Part shown: piece by piece, positions 6,254-12,186 of the stretch
Numbering within the stretch: position 1 is the first letter of the stretch
Layout: each line of letters begins with the position of its first letter
Assembly: GCA_934444695.1 (NCBI GenBank)
Contig: CAKSDF010000043.1
Coordinates: forward strand, 1 to 12,186
DNA length: 12,186 nucleotides
DNA from: an uncultured Eubacteriales bacterium
GTDB lineage: Bacteria; Bacillota; Clostridia; Oscillospirales; Acutalibacteraceae
Direction of reading: 5' to 3'
Made by a program: the position numbers and the translations under genes
Notes under the pieces: model-generated
The model's input: the letters and a program-made list of their open reading frames with translations, nothing else
What the model was told of the DNA's origin: nothing
The model's database searches: none

Positions 6254-7246
6254 ATGGATATAAAAAATCTTTTGCCCGAGCTTTGCCGAGCATCGGGGAA
6301 CGAGGCATTTGAAACGGCAAAAAACGCCCTTTCGGAATTTGCCGAGGTCAAGGATTCGCCCCTTGGTAACATCTACGGCGTTATGAAAGGAAGCAACGAT
6401 TACAGTATACTTCTTGACGCCCACATCGATGAGGTGCATTTTATCGTTACTTCCATCGATAATGACGGATTTTTGCATGTCGACAAATTCGGCGGGCCAG
6501 ATATACGGCCGCTGTCGGGCGCCGAGGTTACTGTGCTCTCAGCAAGTGCCCTTTACGGAATCGTTTGCAAATATGATATTACCGACAAAAAAGCGCCTGC
6601 CGTCGACAAGCTTAAAATAGATATCGGATTTGACGAAAAAGAGGCCAAAAAGCGGGTAAGGCCCGGCGACAGGGTGGTATTTAACCAGGTCCCGAAAATG
6701 CTTTTAAACGGCTGTATAACGGCAAAATCTCTCGACGACAGGGCAGGGGTTGCCGCTCTTCTTCTTGCGGCGCAAAAGCTGAGTGAGGCGGGAGAACTGC
6801 CGGTTACGGTGCAGTTCCTTTTCAGCCAGTTTGAAGAGATCGGCGGAATGGGAGCGCAGACCGGCAGCTTTGCTCTTTGTCCCGATGAGGCGCTGGCGGT
6901 AGACGTGGGATTTGGCGACAATGTGGGCGTGGACGCCGACAAATGCCAAAAGCTCGGCAAAGGGCCGCAGATAGGCTTTTCTCCGATACTTTCTTACAAA
7001 ATAACAAAAAAGCTCTGCGATATCGCTAAAAACAATGGCATAAATTATATGAGCGATGTTTGCGGCGGGCGCACATACACCAACGCCGACAACATCTTTT
7101 CGACCCTTTCGGGAGTGCCCTGCGGGCTTGTTTCCATACCTCTCAGAAGTATGCATACACCTGTTGAAACGGTCAGCTTTTCGGACATCGAATCCACCGC
7201 CGACCTGATTTTTGACTATGTTTATTCGGGAGGAATAATGAGATGA
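6254..7246 (+). CDS. M42 family metallopeptidase (glutamyl aminopeptidase/endoglucanase-like)
   Basis: This 330-residue protein belongs to the M42 (TET-type) di-metal aminopeptidases, which form large cytosolic dodecamers that trim peptides from their N-termini. All expected residues are in place: D-A-H-I-D-E-V (H57 ligand, D59), K-S-L-D-D-R-A-G (D161), F-E-E-I-G-G-M-G-A (catalytic base E194, ligand E195), V-D-V-G-F-G-D (D217) and R-S-M-H-T-P-V-E (H301). The N-terminal half includes the PDZ-like insertion typical of the family, ending around R-V-R-P-G-D-R-V. I chose ATG 6254 because AGGAG lies seven bases upstream. An in-frame ATG at 6206 would fall inside the tandem repeat and has no ribosome binding site. 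The stop overlaps the start of the next gene, so the two are almost certainly co-translated. Peptide preference cannot be deduced. Confidence 0.93.
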   Translation: MDIKNLLPELCRASGNEAFETAKNALSEFAEVKDSPLGNIYGVMKGSNDYSILLDAHIDEVHFIVTSIDNDGFLHVDKFGGPDIRPLSGAEVTVLSASALYGIVCKYDITDKKAPAVDKLKIDIGFDEKEAKKRVRPGDRVVFNQVPKMLLNGCITAKSLDDRAGVAALLLAAQKLSEAGELPVTVQFLFSQFEEIGGMGAQTGSFALCPDEALAVDVGFGDNVGVDADKCQKLGKGPQIGFSPILSYKITKKLCDIAKNNGINYMSDVCGGRTYTNADNIFSTLSGVPCGLVSIPLRSMHTPVETVSFSDIESTADLIFDYVYSGGIMR

Positions 7247-8244
7247 CCGATTTTATGTATGTTATAAAAGAGCTGTCGAAAATCGACTCTCCCGCAGGCT
7301 TTGAGCAGGCCTTTGCAAAAAAAGTGACCGAGCTTGTTACGGCGAAAAATGTTTCCTTCAGGCAGGACAAAATGGGCAATCTCATTTTTTCGAGAGAACC
7401 GCAAAAGGGTATGCTTTTTGCGGCGCATATGGACGAGCCCTGCATTATCGCAACATCATTCACAGACAGCGGACGCATAAAATTCGACACTGTGGGAAGT
7501 ATTCCTTCGCCTGCGCTTTTGGGCAAGCGGGTAAGGTTTGAAAGCACCCTCGGGGTTATCGAATGCGTTCCGCCACACCTTCTTTCGGGGGACGAGCTGA
7601 GCAAAATTCCCGATGCCAAGGATATGTGCGTTGATATCGGCGCAAAAGACAAACAAGAGGCAACCGAGTACGTCGATTACGGCGATATGGGCGTTTTCGA
7701 CGGGGAATTAAAAGAATTCGGCGACGGATTTTTCTGCGGTAAAGGAATAGGCAGGCTCTTTTCCTGCGCCGTACTTATATGCATTTTAAACGACACCGAT
7801 ATAGGCGGAGATTTTCTTTTTGCCGTCAAAAACGAAGCGGCCTTTGTCGGAGCAAAAACAGCGGCCTTTTCGGGAAATTATCAAATTGCTGTAATTCTCG
7901 ATGCAGTCGAAAGCTTTGACTTTAGCGGGTCGGGCGAAAAGGCGGGATGCGCCGTCGGAAAAGGTGCGGTCGTGCCCTTTAAAAACGGCAGCGTTATATT
8001 TGACGAAGTCCTTTGCAAAAACGCATTTTCGGCAGCCGAGCAAAAGGGTATAAGCATTCAGCCTCTTGAAAACCGCAAGACCCCTAACTGCGCCGGCGTT
8101 ATTCAGACAGCAGGGAGCGGCGTTAAGGTTATGAGCATACTTCTTGCCGTGAGGAATCTTTTTTCAGGCAGGGAAACGGCCTGCAGGAAAGATGTTGCCG
8201 AGTGCATAAAGCTTTTGACAGCATTGAGCGAGCAGGGCATTTAA
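7243..8244 (+). CDS. divergent M42-family paralogue, probably catalytically impaired
   Basis: The 333-residue protein starts by an ATGA overlap with the preceding M42 peptidase and has a GGAGG site inside that gene. The fold signature is clear: D-S-P-A-G-F-E near residue 15, the M42-like G-N-L-I segment, A-H-M-D-E-P (H62, D64), F-L-F-A-V-K-N-E-A-A-F-V-G-A at 191-204 and V-I-L-D-A-V-E around 217-223. Key residues are changed. The DD pair of the K-x-L-D-D-R motif aligns with Ile169-Gly170, the catalytic Glu aligns with Asn198, and the last metal His of the M-H-T-P-V-E motif aligns with Asn305. E199 and D220 remain. At most a partial metal site is left. I infer a structural or regulatory partner, perhaps a subunit of a mixed oligomer with its neighbour. 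A shifted active site cannot be excluded, because the alignment was done by eye. Confidence 0.8.
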   Translation: MTDFMYVIKELSKIDSPAGFEQAFAKKVTELVTAKNVSFRQDKMGNLIFSREPQKGMLFAAHMDEPCIIATSFTDSGRIKFDTVGSIPSPALLGKRVRFESTLGVIECVPPHLLSGDELSKIPDAKDMCVDIGAKDKQEATEYVDYGDMGVFDGELKEFGDGFFCGKGIGRLFSCAVLICILNDTDIGGDFLFAVKNEAAFVGAKTAAFSGNYQIAVILDAVESFDFSGSGEKAGCAVGKGAVVPFKNGSVIFDEVLCKNAFSAAEQKGISIQPLENRKTPNCAGVIQTAGSGVKVMSILLAVRNLFSGRETACRKDVAECIKLLTALSEQGI

Positions 8245-8419
8245 AACACACATTTGCAAATAGATAAAAACAAGGTTTTTTGCAGATAAAGATTTATCAG
8301 GCAGGAATTTAAAAAGCAAAGATTAATAAGACAAAAATTCATTAGCAAAGATTTATAAAACAATCTGCAAAACATTATTTTTTAACATTCAAAAACAACC
8401 ACAGTTTCGGAGAATTGAT
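8245..8419. other. AT-rich intergenic stretch with short degenerate repeats
   Basis: These 175 bases contain several related words: AAGATTTAT at 8289 and 8348, and GCAAAGATT at 8316 and 8345. I find no clear promoter or terminator. A GGAG ribosome binding site at 8409-8412 belongs to the next gene. Confidence 0.35.
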
Positions 8420-9691
8420 ATGAACGAATTTTTTAAGATAGACGAGCGGCTTGAGCGCCTGAGCGATGAAGTCAAGCAGCAGATTAAACCGATTTTTGAA
8501 CAGATCGACGCAACAACAGAATACAATCAGCAGAAAATGCTTTCGGCATTTATTAAAAACGGGGTCAGCGAATCCCATTTTGCCGCATCCACCGGATACG
8601 GTTATGACGACAGGGGAAGGGAGACCCTCGAAAGAGTCTTTGCCGACGCCATGGGGGCTGAGGATGCCCTTATACGCCATAATTTTGTCTCGGGAACTCA
8701 CACCCTTACGGTGGCGCTTTTCGGCGTTCTGCGACCAAATGATACGGTACTTTGCGTAACCGGCACGCCCTACGATACCATTCAGTATGCCTTCGGAATC
8801 AAGGAGGCTTCCGGTTCCCTTAAGGAATTCGGCGTGAATTATGAGCAGATCGATCTTAAGGCCGACGGCAGTCCCAATCTTGAGGCCATTAAGCAAAGGC
8901 TTAAAAAGGACAGCGTTAAAATGATCTACATACAGCGGTCGAGAGGTTATTCTCTGCGCCCGTCCTTATTTATTTCGGATATAGAGAGCATTGTTAAAGC
9001 GGTCAGAGAAGTCGATAAAAAAGCGGTAATTATGGTCGACAACTGTTACGGCGAATTTGTCGAAAAAAGAGAACCACTTGCGGTGGGCGCCGACCTTATC
9101 GCAGGCTCGCTCATTAAAAATCCCGGCGGCGGAATTGCTCCCACAGGCGGGTATATCGCCGGAAGGGCCGATCTTATCGAGCAGTGTGCCAATCGGCTTA
9201 ACGCACCAGGCGTGGGCAAGGAACTTGGCGCGACCTTAGGCCACACAAAGGAGCTTTTTATGGGTATTTTCAGCGCTCCCCACGTTACCGGAGAGGCACT
9301 TAAAACCGCCGTGTTTGCATCGGGACTTTTCTCCCGCCTCGGCTTTGAAGTTTCTCCCGCACCGACAGAAAAGCGGGCCGACATCATTCAGGTTATATGT
9401 CTTAAAAACGAAAAATCGCTCATTTCCTTCTGCAAGGGTATGCAAAAGGGTGCTCCCATCGATTCCTTTGTCACTCCCGAGCCGTCGGATATGCCGGGAT
9501 ACGACTGCAAGGTCATTATGGCGGCGGGAGCTTTCCATTTGGGCGCTTCCATCGAGCTTTCGGCCGACGCACCTTTAAGAGAGCCTTATGCCGTATTTAT
9601 GCAGGGCGGGCTTAATTTCCACAGCGCAGGTATGGGTATAACCCTTGCGGCGCAAAGCTGCCTTGAGGACGGCGTTTTCGATATAAAATGA
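8420..9691 (+). CDS. methionine gamma-lyase family protein (YnbB-like, PLP-dependent)
   Basis: This 423-residue fold-type-I PLP protein matches the Firmicutes Met_gamma_lyase/'aluminium resistance' family, whose best-known member is B. subtilis YnbB. Physiological substrates are not settled. Visible features are Y-G-Y-D-D-R-G-R-E (60-68), the phosphate-cup region F-V-S-G-T-H-T-L-T-V-A-L (89-100), T-G-T-P-Y-D-T-I-Q (114-122) and the cofactor Asp in V-D-N-C-Y-G-E (D207). The Schiff-base lysine lies in A-G-S-L-I-K-N-P-G-G-G (K233). The C-terminal domain has M-A-A-G-A-F-H-L-G-A-S-I-E-L-S-A-D and ends in Q-G-G-L-N-F-H-S-A-G-M-G. Length and motifs are complete. The ATG has a GGAGA site seven bases upstream. 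It stands alone here; in several Firmicutes the gene lies near miaA-hfq, which is not seen in this window. A C-S lyase role is plausible from the fold only. Confidence 0.9.
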   Translation: MNEFFKIDERLERLSDEVKQQIKPIFEQIDATTEYNQQKMLSAFIKNGVSESHFAASTGYGYDDRGRETLERVFADAMGAEDALIRHNFVSGTHTLTVALFGVLRPNDTVLCVTGTPYDTIQYAFGIKEASGSLKEFGVNYEQIDLKADGSPNLEAIKQRLKKDSVKMIYIQRSRGYSLRPSLFISDIESIVKAVREVDKKAVIMVDNCYGEFVEKREPLAVGADLIAGSLIKNPGGGIAPTGGYIAGRADLIEQCANRLNAPGVGKELGATLGHTKELFMGIFSAPHVTGEALKTAVFASGLFSRLGFEVSPAPTEKRADIIQVICLKNEKSLISFCKGMQKGAPIDSFVTPEPSDMPGYDCKVIMAAGAFHLGASIELSADAPLREPYAVFMQGGLNFHSAGMGITLAAQSCLEDGVFDIK

Positions 9692-10016
9692 CACCGGTAT
9701 TAAACGCCGTTTTTCGGTGCATTACACTGTGCTGTTATTAAGCCGCGTCGGCAAGCGCCTTTTGCCGCTTGGTCATTTTGCGCAGACCGTATATTTCGCG
9801 GCTGTTTTGTGCCGCTTTGCGGTATTAAAAATTGCCGTTTTTTCGCTTAAAGTTCAAAAATTCCGTTTTCGGAAAGCTTGCAAAAAGCATATCCGGCGCG
9901 GGATTTTTTCTTTTATATGACGAACGCGATGCCATACGGGGAAGAAAGCAAGCAAAACGGTATGGGTATGACCCTCTGTTTACTTAAAAAAATTATGTTT
10001 TAAGGGCTTTGGGTTA
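9692..10016. other. long intergenic region, possibly holding a structured RNA
   Basis: No supported protein gene lies here. Segment 9741-9803 can fold as a three-way junction: outer stem AGCCGCG (9741-9747) with CGCGGCT (9797-9803), inner hairpin CGGCAA/TTGCCG (9749-9754, 9762-9767), and a second inner hairpin GGTC/GACC (9771-9774, 9785-9788). Nearby are TTCCG/CGGAA with a TTTT loop at about 9861-9874 and CTTAAAA/TTTTAAG (9983-9989, 9998-10004). I could not match this to a known RNA family or find a dedicated promoter, so it may be chance folding. Confidence 0.25.
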
Positions 10017-10045
10017 TAGACATCAGGGCTTTTTTGTGATATAAT
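10017..10045 (+). promoter_or_regulatory. sigma-A-type promoter of recJ
   Basis: TAGACA (10017-10022, 5 of 6 matches) and TATAAT (10040-10045) are separated by 17 bases. The predicted start near 10052 gives a short leader of about 27 bases containing GAGGTG, placed five bases before the TTG start codon. Confidence 0.75.
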
Positions 10046-10078
10046 AATTCTAAATTTTATCATATATGAGGTGTTGAC

Positions 10079-12186
10079 TTGTCGCGGAAAAAATGGATAG
10101 TCAAAAACGCCGATAAAACCCTTGCAAAGGAGCTTGCGAACGAGTGTCAAATCGACCCGCTTGTGGCTCTGATACTGCTCGCGAGAGATATTACCGATCC
10201 TGTAGAGATCGATGAGTTTTTGAGTGATGAGCTTGTTTTTTCAAGCCCCTATGAGCTGCCAGATATGGAGCGCGCTGTCGAGCGAATAGAGACGGCAAAG
10301 CAAAAGGGTGAAATTGTCGCTGTTTGCGGAGATTATGATGTTGACGGAGTGACCGCTTCGGCAATTTTATACACCTACCTTAAGGACAACGGATATAATG
10401 TTGTTTGCAGCATTCCTAAGCGCCTTGAAAGCGGCTACGGCCTGCACAACGACACCATAGACGAGCTTAAAGAGAAAAACGTCAGCCTTATGGTCACGGT
10501 AGATAACGGCATCTCGGCCGCAGAAGAAATAGAATATGCCAAAAGTCTCGGTATTGATACGGTTGTTACCGACCACCATCTTCCGTCTCAAAAACTGCCC
10601 GACGCAGTGGCGGTGGTGGACGCTCATCTGCCGAAATGCCAAATGGAATTCAAGGATTATGCGGGAGTGGGCATCGCATATATGCTGGTCTGCGCCCTCG
10701 AAAGGGTGCCCTGCGAGGAAATGCTCGAACGGTACGGCGATCTTGCCGCCCTCGGAACGGTGGCCGATATGGTGCCTCTTGCTTCAGAAAACAGAATGCT
10801 TGTTAAAGAGGGACTGAAGGTGCTTAACGCCCGCAAAAGAATAGGGATAAACTCCCTCGTCGAGCTTACCACCATCGGGGACAAGAAAATAGACGAACAA
10901 AACATCGCCTTCACCATTGCGCCCCGCATCAACGCCGCCGGAAGAATGGGCAACAGTATGAGAGCCTTTGAACTGCTCATTGAAACCGACGGGCAAAAGG
11001 CTGCCGAGCTTGCAAAGGAAATATTCGACGAAAATGTTCTTCGCAGAGCAACCGAAAGCGAGATAACCGACTGCGCCGTCAAACAAATACTTGAACAAAA
11101 GCTTTATAAAAACCGGTTCATCACCGTTTACGGCGAGCAGTGGCACAACGGAGTGCTGGGAATAGTTGCCGCACGGCTGACCGAAAGATTCGGCAAACCA
11201 ACGGCGGTGCTGTCGCTTGACGGAAATGTGGCCAGAGGCTCAGCACGAAGCGTTGAAGGTTTCGATCTTTTTGAGGCGCTTTCAAGCTGTTCCGATACCC
11301 TTATACAGCTGGGCGGTCATAAAATGGCGGCTGGACTGAGCATCGAGAGGGACAAAATCCCCGAGTTTTCCGAAAAAATCAACCGTTACGCCGCAACCCT
11401 TTCTACCGTTCCTGTTTCCACACTGACCCTCGATTGCAGGTTAAATCCTTTAGGAGTCACCCTCAATACCCTGGATGCCACCCTTTGCCTTTCGCCATAC
11501 GGCTGCGGAAATACCGAGCCGGTATTTGGCCTTATGGGTATGACCGTTTATGCCATCCATCCCCTCGGCGCCAACGGAAACACGCTCAAGATAACCCTTA
11601 AAAGGGGGGACGCTCTTGTGGTTTGTCTTAAATTCGGTCAGGGGCTTAAGGATTTTCCCTATCAGGCAGGGGATACGGTCGATCTTGCGGTGACATTAAA
11701 GGAAAACATATATAAAAACAACCGTATGCTTACGGTTATGATTAAAGACATACGCCCGTCGGGAGAGGACGAGGTGGCTTTCTTCCGCGACAGAGCAATT
11801 TACGACAAATTTATGACAGGGGAAAGGCTTTCGCCGGAGCAGGCAGAGCTTATTACCCCCACAAGGGAGGATATGGCCGCGGTTTTCCGCTATTTGAAGG
11901 GCAGGAACGGGTTTAAATTTTCTCCCGAAATGCTGTGGTTCCGTCTGGGGTTTGCGCCCTCCTTCGGGAAAATGATGATATGCCTTGAAATTATGAAGGA
12001 ATTTGGATTTGTCTTTTTCGATTTCGACGGTGAGAACTGCAACATAACCCTTGCAAAACAAATGGAAAAAGATGAAGTGGCAATGATAAACTATTTAATA
12101 TTGGTAAAAGAACTTAAAGAGCCAGAAGTAATACTGAAGATAAAAAGAGATAGTCTTTTAATCATGAATGGATTTAGAATGTATAT
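10079..12186 (+). CDS. recJ: single-stranded-DNA-specific exonuclease RecJ (runs off the right edge)
   Basis: RecJ is a 5'-3' single-strand DNA exonuclease of the DHH phosphoesterase superfamily, acting in recombination, mismatch and base-excision repair. From the start, 702 codons are visible and no stop is reached. DHH motifs are intact: D-Y-D-V-D-G (85-90), V-D-N-G-I-S (141-146), T-D-H-H (164-167), L-G-T-V-A-D-M-V (around 220-232) and R-I-N-A-A-G-R-M (283-290). The DHHA1 motif G-G-H-K-M-A-A-G is at 412-419, followed by the OB domain (about 440-560) and the Firmicutes C-terminal helical part. The start is TTG 10079: GAGGTG lies five bases upstream and an in-frame TGA (10067-10069) excludes earlier starts. 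After residue 661 (base 12062) composition drops sharply and the sequence stops resembling a RecJ tail. Confidence 0.95.
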   Translation, partial: MSRKKWIVKNADKTLAKELANECQIDPLVALILLARDITDPVEIDEFLSDELVFSSPYELPDMERAVERIETAKQKGEIVAVCGDYDVDGVTASAILYTYLKDNGYNVVCSIPKRLESGYGLHNDTIDELKEKNVSLMVTVDNGISAAEEIEYAKSLGIDTVVTDHHLPSQKLPDAVAVVDAHLPKCQMEFKDYAGVGIAYMLVCALERVPCEEMLERYGDLAALGTVADMVPLASENRMLVKEGLKVLNARKRIGINSLVELTTIGDKKIDEQNIAFTIAPRINAAGRMGNSMRAFELLIETDGQKAAELAKEIFDENVLRRATESEITDCAVKQILEQKLYKNRFITVYGEQWHNGVLGIVAARLTERFGKPTAVLSLDGNVARGSARSVEGFDLFEALSSCSDTLIQLGGHKMAAGLSIERDKIPEFSEKINRYAATLSTVPVSTLTLDCRLNPLGVTLNTLDATLCLSPYGCGNTEPVFGLMGMTVYAIHPLGANGNTLKITLKRGDALVVCLKFGQGLKDFPYQAGDTVDLAVTLKENIYKNNRMLTVMIKDIRPSGEDEVAFFRDRAIYDKFMTGERLSPEQAELITPTREDMAAVFRYLKGRNGFKFSPEMLWFRLGFAPSFGKMMICLEIMKEFGFVFFDFDGENCNITLAKQMEKDEVAMINYLILVKELKEPEVILKIKRDSLLIMNGFRMY
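12062..12186. other. AT-rich terminal segment in frame with recJ, possible insertion or junction
   Basis: By direct count the last 125 bases hold 33 G or C (26%), against 52 of 120 (43%) in the preceding 120 bases. Codons shift to ATA, TTA, GTA, AAA and AGA. The frame stays open for 41 codons from an ATG at 12062. The residues read as a lysine- and isoleucine-rich stretch that I do not recognise, where RecJ proteins normally end within a few tens of residues. It could be an insertion, a fused extra domain, a lineage-specific tail or an assembly junction. Confidence 0.4.

Noticed and set aside
9717..9920. 67-codon open frame in the recJ upstream region
   Set aside because: No ribosome binding site, arginine- and phenylalanine-rich composition without a domain, and overlap with strong potential RNA stems.
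9692..10016. 6S RNA, T-box or a known riboswitch upstream of recJ
   Set aside because: I found no long central-bubble hairpin as in 6S RNA, no T-box sequence and no recognisable aptamer core; only unnamed local stems remain.

Overview
The window looks like chromosomal DNA from a Gram-positive anaerobe of the class Clostridia, probably an Oscillospiraceae/Ruminococcaceae-type gut bacterium. Evidence: strong AGGAGG-type ribosome binding sites, several textbook sigma-A promoters, a YlmC/YmxH-type PRC-barrel protein, a Firmicutes-type RecJ with a C-terminal extension, a methionine gamma-lyase-family (YnbB-like) protein and a pair of M42 peptidases. Base composition is moderate, with AT-rich intergenic stretches. 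Most of the window is ordinary housekeeping sequence. I see no CRISPR array, recognisable phage module, transposase gene or defence system.

Left end, minus strand (1-1490): a TIM-barrel sugar-phosphate isomerase/epimerase-like gene is followed by an NAD-dependent 2-hydroxyacid dehydrogenase that runs off the left edge. They are probably co-transcribed from a promoter at 1462-1490. Back-to-back with it, a plus-strand promoter drives a tRNA-Thr(CGT) gene with an encoded CCA end and an adjacent intrinsic terminator.

Region 1664-2675: a roughly 240-base non-coding inverted-repeat (MITE-like) element is followed by a small YlmC/YmxH-like PRC-barrel gene. Next comes a gene-free stretch ending in an extended -10 promoter and a structured leader for rpsB.

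Region 2676-6031: rpsB and tsf form a translation operon closed by a strong hairpin terminator. Immediately downstream, murD has its own promoter. The pyrH-frr genes that usually follow tsf are absent here.

Region 6032-9691: a 3 x 25 base degenerate tandem repeat precedes two overlapping M42-family genes. The first keeps every metal and catalytic residue; the second is a divergent paralogue that has lost several and looks like a pseudoenzyme partner. Then follows a PLP-dependent methionine gamma-lyase-family gene.

Right end (9692-12186): a 387-base intergenic region with a possible branched RNA fold leads to a strong promoter and a TTG-started recJ that runs off the right edge. The last 125 bases drop to 26% G+C and no longer read like the RecJ C-terminus. 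That may be an insertion boundary, a lineage-specific tail or an assembly junction.

The observations most worth a second look are the degenerate M42 partner, the rpsB leader with alternative pairings, the composition break at the recJ end, the MITE-like element and the structured 9741-9803 segment.
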